15,217 nucleotides of DNA from Rikenellaceae bacterium (GTDB lineage Bacteria; Bacteroidota; Bacteroidia; Bacteroidales; UBA932). Below the pieces are notes generated by a model that had not been told where the DNA came from, searched no databases, and worked only from the letters and a program-made list of their open reading frames with translations. Position 1 is the stretch's first letter, and each line of letters starts with the position of its first letter. A program made the translations under genes and the position numbers. The stretch is taken from the NCBI GenBank assembly GCA_003513895.1, contig DOSU01000033.1, forward strand, positions 257 to 15,473, given 5' to 3'. Shown piece after piece: positions 1 to 9,503 of the stretch.

Positions 1-1001
1 ACATAGTACAATTTTGCTGCTTCGCTGTTCCAGAACTGGAGGTCAGAAACCTGTGTCCATGTAAGTTTATCATCGGCAATTGCTTTGTTCCAAAGTTCTG
101 CATCCTTGTCAAGAGATACTCCAAGAATTCCGAAGCCGGCCTTGTTGAACTTTTTGTAAATTTCAACGAGTGTTGGGTTAAAGCGACGGCATGGACCGCA
201 CCAGCCGGCCCAAAAGTCTATCATTGTAATCTTGTTGTTTGGATAAACGCTTGAAAGAGCAATAGGATTGCCTTGAGGATCGTTCATTGTAAAATCGGGA
301 GCAACCATTCCTACCTCAATTGATTTAAGAATTGCAAGGCTCTCTTCGATAAGACCAATGTAGCGATTTCCTTCAAACTCAGGTAGAGCCTTGAATGCAG
401 CAACTTTAGCCTCCATCTCCGGAAGAGTATAGTCTTCCACTTTTGATAAAAGTTGAATTAAAGTATAAAATGAATTCGGATTTGTTACAAAAAACACTGA
501 ATCAACAGCATCCGACTCTTTCTGAGACTGATCATATATAATAATGATCTCAGCTTTCCTTTCCGGAGTTGTCTCTTTTGCGTAGTACTCCTTCATAAGA
601 GAATCAAGATTGAATTTAGTGGAAATTTCCTCATGTTGTTTTCTAAGAGCAATAACAAGGTCATTAGTCACACCGCCTGTAACAACTGCTTTGCTGAAAT
701 CTTCGGCAGCTGCCTCGATTTTAATTATGGAATTGTCAAGAAAAAACTGAATTCTGCCGTCAATTCCGTCAATAGTAACTGCATAGTTCTCCGGAGTGAC
801 AACTTTGCCTTCGAATTTGAATTTGCCGTCAATAAGATCTGCTGTGTCTTTGATTTGTTCATCTCTTGAAAAATTTGAGAGGTAAACTTTACCTGTTGCA
901 ACATTTTCCCCTGTAACAGTACCTTCGATTATATAACCGTCAGTTTTTGGAGTACAGGCAAAAAGTCCTAAAATCGCTGCGAAAAATAGAATTTTTTTCA
1001 T
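1..1001 (-). CDS. TlpA-like thioredoxin lipoprotein with DUF4369 domain (C-terminus cut by window edge)
   Basis: This is a probable periplasmic, membrane-anchored thiol-disulfide oxidoreductase of the Bacteroidetes DUF4369-TlpA type. The reading frame is open from the ATG at 1001 to the window edge, giving 333 complete codons; roughly the last 30-40 residues should lie outside. A lipoprotein signal peptide ends in the lipobox GLFAC (Cys16). Residues about 20-115 resemble DUF4369 (YIIEGTVTG, DGKFKFEGKV), followed by a helical linker and a thioredoxin fold. The redox motif WCGPC has its cysteines at residues 268 and 271, so the active site is intact. The residues after the lipid cysteine (TPKTD) lack the C-x-K-acidic pattern seen in the surface lipoproteins of this window, consistent with a periplasm-facing location. 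It lies 49 bp downstream of the carbonic anhydrase-like gene on the same strand and may be co-transcribed with it. The physiological partner is unknown. Confidence 0.9.
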   Translation of the reverse strand, partial: MKKILFFAAILGLFACTPKTDGYIIEGTVTGENVATGKVYLSNFSRDEQIKDTADLIDGKFKFEGKVVTPENYAVTIDGIDGRIQFFLDNSIIKIEAAAEDFSKAVVTGGVTNDLVIALRKQHEEISTKFNLDSLMKEYYAKETTPERKAEIIIIYDQSQKESDAVDSVFFVTNPNSFYTLIQLLSKVEDYTLPEMEAKVAAFKALPEFEGNRYIGLIEESLAILKSIEVGMVAPDFTMNDPQGNPIALSSVYPNNKITMIDFWAGWCGPCRRFNPTLVEIYKKFNKAGFGILGVSLDKDAELWNKAIADDKLTWTQVSDLQFWNSEAAKLYY

Positions 1002-1050
1002 TTTGAAAGGATTAATAAGTTTGTATAATTGTTGTTTAATTCTTTTATAA

Positions 1051-1608
1051 TTATTGATTATCTGCCACATAGCATAATGGATCTGCCTCATCGTAGCCGT
1101 TTTTGTACCACTCTTTGTACATCATGTATCCACTTGCATTTTTTCTGGCAGATTCTCCTATTTGATCCGACCCTGCTTTTACCATCTTTGCAGGAACGCC
1201 TGCATATACTCCCGGTTCCAGCACCACATTGCTTAGAACAACTGCTCCGGCAGCAATAATAGTATTATCGGGAATTACTGAATTATCCATTAAAATAGCC
1301 CCCATCCCAACAAGAACATTACTTCCTACTTTAGCACCATGAACAATTGCGTTGTGACCTACCGATACATCGTTTCCAATCTCTACTACCGATTTTTTGT
1401 GAAGAGTATGTAAAACCGCACCATCCTGAATGTTTACGCGGTTTCCTATCCTTATGGGATTTACATCTCCTCGCAAAACAGAACCGAACCAGATGCTACA
1501 GTCGTCGCCAATTATAACATCTCCGATTATTGCCGCATTTTCTGCAATAAAACAATTTTTACCTATTTTCGGAGTTATACCGTTGAGTTTTCTTATTATC
1601 CCCATCAC
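1051..1608 (-). CDS. Gamma-class carbonic anhydrase-like hexapeptide-repeat protein
   Basis: This 185-residue protein is a left-handed beta-helix (hexapeptide repeat) protein of the gamma carbonic anhydrase / YrdA / PaaY group. Repeats of the I-G-x-x-x type run from about residue 11 to 125, followed by a C-terminal helix. The three histidines expected to bind the metal are present: His67 (VLH), His85 (VGH) and His90 (VHG). So are Arg46/Asp48 (LRGD) and Gln61 (IQD), which match conserved active-site positions of the archaeal enzyme Cam. It lacks the acidic 'proton-shuttle' loop typical of Cam itself, as most bacterial homologues do, so carbonic anhydrase activity is likely but not certain. It is cytoplasmic, with no signal peptide. 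Two adjacent in-frame ATGs (1608 and 1605) leave the exact start open. It is divergent from the korA operon, whose second enzyme releases CO2, so a role in CO2/bicarbonate interconversion is plausible. Confidence 0.88.
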   Translation of the reverse strand: MMGIIRKLNGITPKIGKNCFIAENAAIIGDVIIGDDCSIWFGSVLRGDVNPIRIGNRVNIQDGAVLHTLHKKSVVEIGNDVSVGHNAIVHGAKVGSNVLVGMGAILMDNSVIPDNTIIAAGAVVLSNVVLEPGVYAGVPAKMVKAGSDQIGESARKNASGYMMYKEWYKNGYDEADPLCYVADNQ

Positions 1609-1621
1609 ATTTTACAAAACG

Positions 1622-1654
1622 CAAATATAACTAATATAACAATGTTGCCCCAAT
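1622..1654 (-). promoter_or_regulatory. Putative Bacteroidetes-type promoter for the carbonic anhydrase-like gene
   Basis: On the minus strand the -7 element TATATTTG (1629-1622) fits TAnnTTTG. It is preceded, after 21 nt, by ATTG (1654-1651), a 3-of-4 match to the -33 element TTTG. The implied transcript start is only about 10 nt upstream of the ATG pair at 1608/1605, so the leader would be very short. Confidence 0.5.
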
Positions 1655-1831
1655 AAAGTTCTTGCTCAAAAAGAGCTTCGATTATTGTATAGGGAATTAT
1701 AAAATTGGCTCTTATTGTTCGAAACTATAAGAAGTGGGTAGTAAATAGATTATTATTTTACATGAAAACACAATTAATTAATGATAATTTAAAATTTATG
1801 TGAAAAAGGTTTTTTGGATTAGAATAATGTA

Positions 1832-1839
1832 TAAATTTG
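1832..1839 (+). promoter_or_regulatory. Putative -7 promoter element for the korA-korB-gdhA operon
   Basis: TAAATTTG matches the Bacteroidetes -7 consensus TAnnTTTG and would give a leader of roughly 45-50 nt before the korA ATG at 1894. The -33 element is weak: the only TTTG nearby (1813-1816) is 15 nt upstream instead of the usual 19-21, inside a T-run. The rest of the 285-bp gap (1609-1893) is AT-rich. Apart from a small possible hairpin (AAGAGC at 1671-1676 with GCTCTT at 1708-1713), I see nothing further in it. Confidence 0.4.
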
Positions 1840-1893
1840 TGGATGTTTTAAAACGAAACAATCAAGCTTTAGCTAATATAAATAAATTTTTTT

Positions 1894-3729
1894 ATGCAAC
1901 ACAAGGTAATTGATACTAAAGAAGTTGTAGTCCGATTTACAGGTGATTCCGGGGACGGAATGCAGCTCACAGGCACTCTGTTTGCCGATGCTTCTGCAAT
2001 TTTCGGTAACGACATCTCTACATTTCCAGACTTTCCTGCAGAGATTCGCGCACCTCAGGGAACTGTGTCCGGAGTATCTGGGTTTCAGGTAAATATCGGA
2101 AGCGGAGAGATTATGACACCGGGCGATTTTTGCGATGTGCTTGTTGCCATGAATCCGGCTGCCTTAAGAGCCAACGTAAAATGGACAAAACCGACTACCA
2201 CCGTTATACTTGATGCCGACACTTTTGACGAAAAAGGGATATCTAAGGCGGGGTTTAAAACAAGTGATCCTGTTGCCGAACTTAAAATAGAGGACAGAAC
2301 AATAATTTTTGCGCCAATCTCTTCACTTACAAAAGAGAGCCTTAAAGACAGCAGCCTGGACCCAAAAGCGATTCTTCGCTCTAAGAACATGTTTACACTC
2401 GGGATGTGTTACTATATGTTCAACCGCCCAATGGAATCTACGTTCAAATATCTTGAAAAGAAATTCCGCAAAAAACCTGAACTTATTGAGGCAAACAAAA
2501 AAGTGATAATGGATGGATATAACTATGCAGGAAATATACATGCCATTCCTAATACATATACCATTGCTCCGGCAAAACAGGAGAAGGGTCTCTACAGAAA
2601 CATAAACGGAAATCAAGCTACTGCCTGGGGGTTGCTTGCAGCTTCGGAGAAATCGGGCAGGCCGCTGTTTTGCGGATCATATCCTATCACTCCTGCAACA
2701 AGCATCCTTGAAGAGTTGGCTATTCATAAAGAACTTAATGCAAAGACACTTCAGTGCGAAGATGAAATTGCAGGCATTTGCACAGCAATAGGAGCAGCAT
2801 ACACAGGAAGTTTTGCAGTTACAACAACATCCGGCCCTGGGCTATCACTTAAAACTGAAGCGCTTGGCCTCGCAATGATTACCGAACTGCCGCTCGTAGT
2901 AGTAGACGTTCAGCGAAGCGGCCCGTCTACCGGAGTCCCTACAAAAACCGAACAGACAGACCTAAATCAGGCTCTTTACGGAAGGAACGGAGAGTGTCCG
3001 ATTGCTGTAATAGCAGCTCACTCGCCATCTCATTGTTTTGACGCTGCATTTTACGCAGGTAAATATGCAATGGAACATATGATGCCGGTTATACTGCTCA
3101 CCGAAGGATTTATTGGAAATGGTTCGGAACCATGGAAGATTCCAAGCATGAAAGACTATCCGGAAATTAATCCGCCAATAATTGACAAACCGGACGAAGT
3201 TCCCTACTGGCCGTACAAAAGAGACGAAGAACGCATGGCCAGAAGATGGGCATTTCCGGGAACAGTTGGTCTTGAGCACAGAGTGGGAGGGCTTGAGAAG
3301 AACAACGACGGTTCTGTTTCTTCCGATCCTCTTGTACACGAAAGAATGGTAAAAGAACGTGCAGAGAAAGTTGCAAGACTTGCCAACTATATTCCGGAAC
3401 AAAAAGTTATTGGAGATGAAAAAGCAGATGTGCTTGTTGTAGGATGGGGGGGAACTTTCGGACACTTGTACACAGCTGTCAAAGAACTTCGTGAACAAGG
3501 CAAGAGCGTTAGCCTTGCACATTTCGACTACATTTTCCCGCTTCCAAAAAACACAGCTAAAATATTTGCCAACTATAAAAAAATTATTGTTTGCGAACTA
3601 AACAGCGGACAATTTGCAAATTACCTCAAAGGGGAATTTCAACAGTTCCGGTTCCTCCAGCACAACAAAGTACAGGGACAGCCTTTTATTGTTAAGGAGA
3701 TAGTGGACGCAGTAAACGCAATTTTATAG
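1894..3729 (+). CDS. korA: 2-oxoglutarate:ferredoxin oxidoreductase, fused gamma-alpha subunit
   Basis: This is the larger subunit of a two-subunit 2-oxoacid:ferredoxin oxidoreductase, which converts 2-oxoglutarate plus CoA to succinyl-CoA, CO2 and reduced ferredoxin in the cytoplasm. The 611 residues match the fused gamma-alpha form. The gamma domain (about 10-190) carries the hallmark GDSGDGMQLTG and FPAEIRAPQGT segments. The alpha/pyrimidine-binding domain (about 235-430) contains YPITP at 263-267, a TSGPGLSL segment at 312-319 and QRSGPSTGVPTKTEQTDL at 340-357. In studied archaeal homologues, the YPITP threonine and the arginine of the QRSGPSTG segment contact the 2-oxoacid. A transketolase C-terminal-like domain follows (about 470-611). 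korB starts 25 bp downstream, so the two are co-transcribed. Substrate assignment to 2-oxoglutarate rests on similarity to KorA and on the adjacent glutamate dehydrogenase; a broader 2-oxoacid range is possible. Confidence 0.93.
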   Translation: MQHKVIDTKEVVVRFTGDSGDGMQLTGTLFADASAIFGNDISTFPDFPAEIRAPQGTVSGVSGFQVNIGSGEIMTPGDFCDVLVAMNPAALRANVKWTKPTTTVILDADTFDEKGISKAGFKTSDPVAELKIEDRTIIFAPISSLTKESLKDSSLDPKAILRSKNMFTLGMCYYMFNRPMESTFKYLEKKFRKKPELIEANKKVIMDGYNYAGNIHAIPNTYTIAPAKQEKGLYRNINGNQATAWGLLAASEKSGRPLFCGSYPITPATSILEELAIHKELNAKTLQCEDEIAGICTAIGAAYTGSFAVTTTSGPGLSLKTEALGLAMITELPLVVVDVQRSGPSTGVPTKTEQTDLNQALYGRNGECPIAVIAAHSPSHCFDAAFYAGKYAMEHMMPVILLTEGFIGNGSEPWKIPSMKDYPEINPPIIDKPDEVPYWPYKRDEERMARRWAFPGTVGLEHRVGGLEKNNDGSVSSDPLVHERMVKERAEKVARLANYIPEQKVIGDEKADVLVVGWGGTFGHLYTAVKELREQGKSVSLAHFDYIFPLPKNTAKIFANYKKIIVCELNSGQFANYLKGEFQQFRFLQHNKVQGQPFIVKEIVDAVNAIL

Positions 3730-3754
3730 TAATTAACCCGAAAAAATTAAAGAG

Positions 3755-4771
<1,017 letters not shown>

Positions 4772-4817
4772 AGAAACCATTAATTACAATTAACATTATA
4801 AATAAAAAATTTCTATT

Positions 4818-6155
4818 ATGAAAGTAGCAGAAGTTATGGCCAACCTTGAAAAAAAATATGGCCATGAGAAAGAGTATTTGCAAGCAGTTCACGAAGTTTT
4901 GGAATCGGTAGAGGACATCTACAACAAACATCCGGAATTTGAAAAAGCAAAAATTATTGAAAGACTCATCGAGCCGGATCGTATTTTTACATTCCGCGTC
5001 ACCTGGCAGGACGACAAAGGTGAAGTTCAAACAAACCTTGGTTACCGTGTTCAGTTCAATAATGCGATTGGACCATACAAAGGCGGATTCCGTTTTCACC
5101 CATCAGTAACTCCTTCAATTCTTAAGTTTTTAGGCTTTGAACAAACATTCAAAAATGCTCTTACTACCCTTCCTATGGGTGGTGCTAAAGGAGGATCGGA
5201 CTTTAATCCAAAAGGCAAATCAGATGCAGAAGTAATGCGTTTTTGCCAGGCTTTCATAACTGAATTATGGCGCCATTTGGGACCAGATACCGACGTACCT
5301 GCAGGTGACATTGGAGTAGGCGGACGCGAAGTTGGTTACATGTTTGGCTATTATAAAAAACTTGCCCGCGAAAACACAGGCGTTCTTACAGGTAAAGGCG
5401 CAACATGGGGTGGTTCTCTTATCCGTCCCGAGGCAACAGGTTTCGGCGGCGTATACTTTGTAAATCATATGCTCAAAACCAGGAACATTGACATCAAAGG
5501 CAAAACTGTTTCTGTATCTGGATTTGGTAATGTTGCATGGGGAGCTGCTTTGAAAGCAACTGAACTCGGAGCAAAAGTTATTGCTCTTTCCGGTCCCGAT
5601 GGTGTTATTATTGACGAAGCAGGTATGAACGCAGAAAAAATTGAGTATATGCTCGATCTTCGCGCTTCAAACAACGACGTTGTTGAACCTTATGCAAAAA
5701 AATTCCCGGGTTCAAAATTCATCGCAGGTAAAAAATCATGGATTGTTAAGGTAGACATTGCTCTTCCTTGCGCTTTCCAGAACGAACTTAACGGCGAAGA
5801 TGCAAAAGAACTTATCAAGAACGGCGTAATTTGCGTTGGCGAAATTTCAAACATGGGTTGTACACCTGAAGCTATCCACGAATTTACAAAAGCTAAAGTT
5901 TTGTATGCTCCCGGAAAAGCTGTAAATGCAGGCGGAGTAGCAGTATCCGGTCTGGAAATGACTCAAAACGCAATGCACATCAGCTGGACTGCCGAAGAGG
6001 TAGATGCCAAGCTAAAACAAATTATGCTAAGCATTCACGAAGCTTGTGTTAAATACGGAACACAAAAAGACGGTTACATCAATTATGTAAACGGTGCCAA
6101 CATTGCAGGTTTCATGAAAGTTGCCCAGGCAACACTGGAACAAGGGCTTATATAA
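4818..6155 (+). CDS. gdhA: Glutamate dehydrogenase, hexameric family (coenzyme preference possibly NAD)
   Basis: It catalyses the reversible oxidative deamination of glutamate to 2-oxoglutarate and ammonia. The 445 residues match the bacterial hexameric family I enzymes. Substrate-binding and catalytic residues are present: Lys88 (GPYKGG), Lys112, Lys124 (PMGGAKGGSDF), Asp164 (PAGD) and Ser377 (AVSGLE). The dinucleotide fold begins with SGFGNVAWGAA (from 234). At the end of the second beta strand the protein reads LSGPDG (257-262). From memory this is like the NAD-dependent enzyme of Clostridium symbiosum and unlike the SDSSG of NADP-dependent E. coli GdhA. The usual ANMPTT segment is replaced by SNMGCTP (344-350). 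The gene closes the kor operon, and its product 2-oxoglutarate is the KorAB substrate, which points to glutamate catabolism at least in one direction. Coenzyme choice is an inference from sequence resemblance. Confidence 0.93.
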   Translation: MKVAEVMANLEKKYGHEKEYLQAVHEVLESVEDIYNKHPEFEKAKIIERLIEPDRIFTFRVTWQDDKGEVQTNLGYRVQFNNAIGPYKGGFRFHPSVTPSILKFLGFEQTFKNALTTLPMGGAKGGSDFNPKGKSDAEVMRFCQAFITELWRHLGPDTDVPAGDIGVGGREVGYMFGYYKKLARENTGVLTGKGATWGGSLIRPEATGFGGVYFVNHMLKTRNIDIKGKTVSVSGFGNVAWGAALKATELGAKVIALSGPDGVIIDEAGMNAEKIEYMLDLRASNNDVVEPYAKKFPGSKFIAGKKSWIVKVDIALPCAFQNELNGEDAKELIKNGVICVGEISNMGCTPEAIHEFTKAKVLYAPGKAVNAGGVAVSGLEMTQNAMHISWTAEEVDAKLKQIMLSIHEACVKYGTQKDGYINYVNGANIAGFMKVAQATLEQGLI

Positions 6156-6189
6156 AAAATAGATTTCTATAAAATTTCCTAAATTTTGA

Positions 6190-6212
6190 GGGCAGGTGTA
6201 CTACATCTGCCC
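6190..6212 (+). terminator. Hairpin terminator after gdhA
   Basis: A 23-nt inverted repeat starts GGGCAG and ends CTGCCC. It can fold into a 10-bp stem (one G-U pair) with a 3-nt loop, 34 bp after the gdhA stop. The following tract (TTATCTATTT) is only moderately T-rich, so termination may be partial. Confidence 0.7.
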
Positions 6213-6219
6213 TTATCTA

Positions 6220-6251
6220 TTTGTAAATTTGAATTTAATTATGTATTTTTG
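6220..6251 (+). promoter_or_regulatory. Bacteroidetes-type promoter of the SusC/SusD operon
   Basis: TTTG (6220-6223), a 20-nt spacer and TATTTTTG (6244-6251) together match the -33/-7 consensus TTTG-N19-21-TAnnTTTG exactly. The expected transcript start near 6258 gives a leader of about 75 nt before the ATG at 6332. No regulator gene or obvious operator repeat is visible nearby. Confidence 0.75.
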
Positions 6252-6331
6252 TAGACACGATTACTGTTTTTTGAAATACTGAGACTAAATCATACACAAA
6301 CTAAACTATTTATTAACCAAAATTAAACTAA

Positions 6332-9300
6332 ATGAAAAAAATCAGGGTATTTTTAACAACCTTATTGTTTTTTGCGACTAGCGTAGCTTTTGCTCAAAAT
6401 AATACGGTTTCAGGAATTGTTACTGATGCAAGCTCCGGGGAACCGATTGGTTTTGCCTCTGTACGGTTGAAAGGTACAACGGTAGGAGCATCTACGGATG
6501 CATTAGGGAAGTATTCAATCAACGCACCAGCTAATGGGACATTAATCATTAGCTTCATTGGTTTTACAGAAGTAGAGGTTCCAATTAACAATAGAAAAGT
6601 TGTTAATGTTACTCTCTCTCCTGATGCTGTAAATTTGGAAGATGTTTTAATCGTAGCTTACGGAACAACTAAAAAAGAATCCTTTACCGGATCCGCTCAA
6701 GTTGTTAAATCTGAGAATATCGCGAGGAGAACAGTTTCGAATGTTACAAAAGCCATAGAAGGCTTAGCTACGGGCGTATTGGTTACATCTGGATCCGGTC
6801 AACCGGGATCAACAGCTAATATCGTTATTCGTGGATTTGGATCAATTAATGCATCTACTGCCCCTCTATATGTCGTGGACGGTATACCTTATGATGGAAA
6901 TATATCTGCAATTAACCCAGCAGATATTGAATCAATGACAATTTTAAAAGATGCGTCTGCTGGTGCATTGTACGGAGCTCGTGGTGCCAATGGTGTAATA
7001 ATGGTCACTACTAAGAAAGGTGCAGGACAAGGTGAAAAACTCAGAATAAACTTTAAAGGTAACTTTGGCGTTTCTTCTCGTGCCTTCCCAAGCTATGATT
7101 TATTGGATGAAAAAGGATGGATAGAGTATCAATTCCAGGCATTTAAAAATGAAGAGATACTTAAAAATGGTGCAGATCCAGCTACTGCAGGTACTGCTGC
7201 TATTGCAGCAATGTTGACTGGCTCTAGCAAAGTATTTGGCGTCAACGAACAATACAACCCTTATAACTATAAGCTAGCCGAGCTGATAGATCCTGTAACT
7301 GGAAAAATAAGAAGTGATGCAACATTGAGGTATCATGATAATTGGACTGATGAGGTTACAGCTGTTAATCCTATAAGACAAGATTATGTATTAAGTCTTA
7401 CCGGTGGTTCTGAAAAGGCTAAATATATGGCATCAATTGGGTATCTTGACGAAAAAGGTATTTTACAAACAACAAACTTTAACCGTTTTTCAGGAAGAGC
7501 AAATGTTGATGCGCAACCTAATGAATGGTTGAAGTTTGGCTTGAATACAAACTTTGCTCAAACTAAAAGTAACTTCTTAAATGCTACAGGTTCTTCAACT
7601 TCAAATGTATGGTACTCATGTATGTTGATGGCTCCTATCTATCCTGTCTATGTTGTTGACGAGAGTGGTAATCGTGTACTAGATGTTAACGGCAAAACAA
7701 GTTTTGACTATGGTCTCAATCGTGCATCCGGAGCTCAACAAAATTACAACAGCGTAGCTACGCTTTATGATGACCATTTTTCAGCGGTCAATACAAGTGT
7801 AAGTGCACGTTCTTATGTTGACTTTATGGTTCCTTTTGTTCCTGGTTTAAAAATATCTGCAAATCTGGGTACCGACTTCAGAAATTTATATCAAAGCAGT
7901 TATGAAAACCCTTATTTTGGTAATGCTGCAGGTTCAGCAGGAAGGGCATATAAGTATAGTACAAATACTTTAAGTTACACATTTAACCAATTGGTTACTT
8001 ATAAAAGAACATTTAATCTGAAACACAATCTTGATTTTCTTGCAGGACATGAGAATTATTCATACAACTACAATTATTTGAGAGCTGGCAAATCAGGCTT
8101 CCCATTCGGGGGTTTATACGAATTAAATGCTGCTGCAACAGTTTTAGATGCTGCATCATATGAAGATAATTACACTATTGAGTCATACCTCTCAAGATTA
8201 AATTATAACTATGACGACCGCTATTACTTTTCCGGATCATTCCGTCGTGACGGCTCTTCTCGTTTTCACTCTTCAAATCGCTGGGGTGACTTCTGGTCTG
8301 TTGGGGGAAACTGGCGCGTAAGTCAGGAGTCATTCATTAAACCGATTACTTGGATTAATAATTTGAATGTTAAAGCAAGTTATGGAGTTCAAGGTAATGA
8401 TGCTGTTGGTGGATTATATCCTTGGCAAGCTTTGTATGACCTTGGATTTCCAAATGCAGGAATGAATGGCGCTGTTGTTGCGTCTATGGAAAATATGGAT
8501 CTTAAATGGGAAAAGAATGGCAATCTCAATATTGGACTTGATGCTAGGATTTTCAATCGTTTCTCTATTGCAGTTGAGTGGTATAAGAGAGTTACTACAG
8601 ATATGCTAATGGCATATCCGCTAGCAATGTCTACAGGATTCGTCTCGTTCAATAAAAATATTGGCAGCATGCAGAATTCCGGATTTGAATTAACTTTAGC
8701 GGGAGAAATATATAGGAACGACAACTTCAAATGGACTCTTACATTAATGGGTTCAACAGTTAGAAATAAAGTTGTCAATCTTGCTGATAAGCCGGAAATT
8801 ACAAGTGGTAACTATATTATTAAAGAAGGTGAAGTACTTAATTCTTTCTATGTTCCAAGATCAGCAGGCGTAGACCCCGCAACTGGTTACCAGCTATATT
8901 GGGTTTGGGATACTGTTGACGGAGTCAAAGGCGAAGAGTATGTATCTTCAAGCATGACAAAAGCTGCAGCATCAAGAGTTATTGCAGGAAACCGCATGCC
9001 AGCCTTTTTTGGTTCAATATCTAATGATTTTAAAATATATAAAAACTTAGATTTAAGTATTTTATGTACTTACTCAATTGGCGGTAAAGTTCTTGACGGA
9101 CTTTATTCGAATCTCTTAGATCCATTGTATCAAGGTAACGCACTATCTGCTCACCTTTCAAGAGCATGGCAAAAACCCGGGGATATAACAGACATTCCAA
9201 TTCCTCAGTTAAGCGCAAACACTCAGACATCTGATCGTAACCTTATAAATGCTTCTTATTTTTCAATTAAAAATATTACTCTTGGTTATTCTTTGCCAAG

Positions 9301-9475
9301 TAAATGGATGAAAAGTATTGGCATACAAAATTTAAGATTATCAATGGTTGCCGATAACATAGCATTGTTCTCTTATCTAAAAGGTATGAACCCTCAGTAT
9401 AACTTCTCTGGTGGTACAGACTACGTTTACACTCCTACTCGCTCAATCTCAATGGGCCTGGATATAACCTTTTAA
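6332..9475 (+). CDS. SusC/RagA-family TonB-linked outer-membrane transporter
   Basis: This is an outer-membrane beta-barrel importer that works with the SusD-like lipoprotein to take up oligomeric nutrients, energised by TonB. The 1047 residues are normal for the family. A signal peptide with a likely cut after AFA (residue 21) is followed by a carboxypeptidase D regulatory-like domain (about 24-107, SGIVTDASSGEPIGFASV). A TonB-box-like stretch (NLEDVLIVAYGT, 101-112) and the plug domain come next; the plug carries IRGFGSINASTAPLYVVDGI (166-185) and ILKDASAGALYGARGANGVI (204-223). The rest is barrel, ending in SMGLDITF with a C-terminal phenylalanine as expected for barrel assembly. No STN domain is present, so direct coupling to an anti-sigma factor is unlikely. 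The susD-like gene begins 28 bp downstream. Whether the cargo is glycan or peptide cannot be read from the sequence; the context (protease, glutamate catabolism) favours peptide. Confidence 0.96.
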   Translation: MKKIRVFLTTLLFFATSVAFAQNNTVSGIVTDASSGEPIGFASVRLKGTTVGASTDALGKYSINAPANGTLIISFIGFTEVEVPINNRKVVNVTLSPDAVNLEDVLIVAYGTTKKESFTGSAQVVKSENIARRTVSNVTKAIEGLATGVLVTSGSGQPGSTANIVIRGFGSINASTAPLYVVDGIPYDGNISAINPADIESMTILKDASAGALYGARGANGVIMVTTKKGAGQGEKLRINFKGNFGVSSRAFPSYDLLDEKGWIEYQFQAFKNEEILKNGADPATAGTAAIAAMLTGSSKVFGVNEQYNPYNYKLAELIDPVTGKIRSDATLRYHDNWTDEVTAVNPIRQDYVLSLTGGSEKAKYMASIGYLDEKGILQTTNFNRFSGRANVDAQPNEWLKFGLNTNFAQTKSNFLNATGSSTSNVWYSCMLMAPIYPVYVVDESGNRVLDVNGKTSFDYGLNRASGAQQNYNSVATLYDDHFSAVNTSVSARSYVDFMVPFVPGLKISANLGTDFRNLYQSSYENPYFGNAAGSAGRAYKYSTNTLSYTFNQLVTYKRTFNLKHNLDFLAGHENYSYNYNYLRAGKSGFPFGGLYELNAAATVLDAASYEDNYTIESYLSRLNYNYDDRYYFSGSFRRDGSSRFHSSNRWGDFWSVGGNWRVSQESFIKPITWINNLNVKASYGVQGNDAVGGLYPWQALYDLGFPNAGMNGAVVASMENMDLKWEKNGNLNIGLDARIFNRFSIAVEWYKRVTTDMLMAYPLAMSTGFVSFNKNIGSMQNSGFELTLAGEIYRNDNFKWTLTLMGSTVRNKVVNLADKPEITSGNYIIKEGEVLNSFYVPRSAGVDPATGYQLYWVWDTVDGVKGEEYVSSSMTKAAASRVIAGNRMPAFFGSISNDFKIYKNLDLSILCTYSIGGKVLDGLYSNLLDPLYQGNALSAHLSRAWQKPGDITDIPIPQLSANTQTSDRNLINASYFSIKNITLGYSLPSKWMKSIGIQNLRLSMVADNIALFSYLKGMNPQYNFSGGTDYVYTPTRSISMGLDITF

Positions 9476-9503
9476 TTAAAACGAATATTAAGATAATACT
9501 TAT

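Noticed and set aside
633..869. 78-codon plus-strand open frame
   Set aside because: It is antisense to the DUF4369-thioredoxin lipoprotein, whose frame is continuous through this region.
1664..1713. Short inverted repeats (GCTC-AAAAA-GAGC and AAGAGC...GCTCTT) in the korA upstream region
   Set aside because: The stems are only 4-6 bp in AT-rich DNA, with no T-tract or known operator resemblance, so chance occurrence is likely.
2962..3522. 186-codon open frame on the minus strand inside korA
   Set aside because: It is fully antisense to the strongly conserved korA coding sequence, has a Cys/Phe/Arg-rich composition typical of shadow frames, and shows no recognisable motif.
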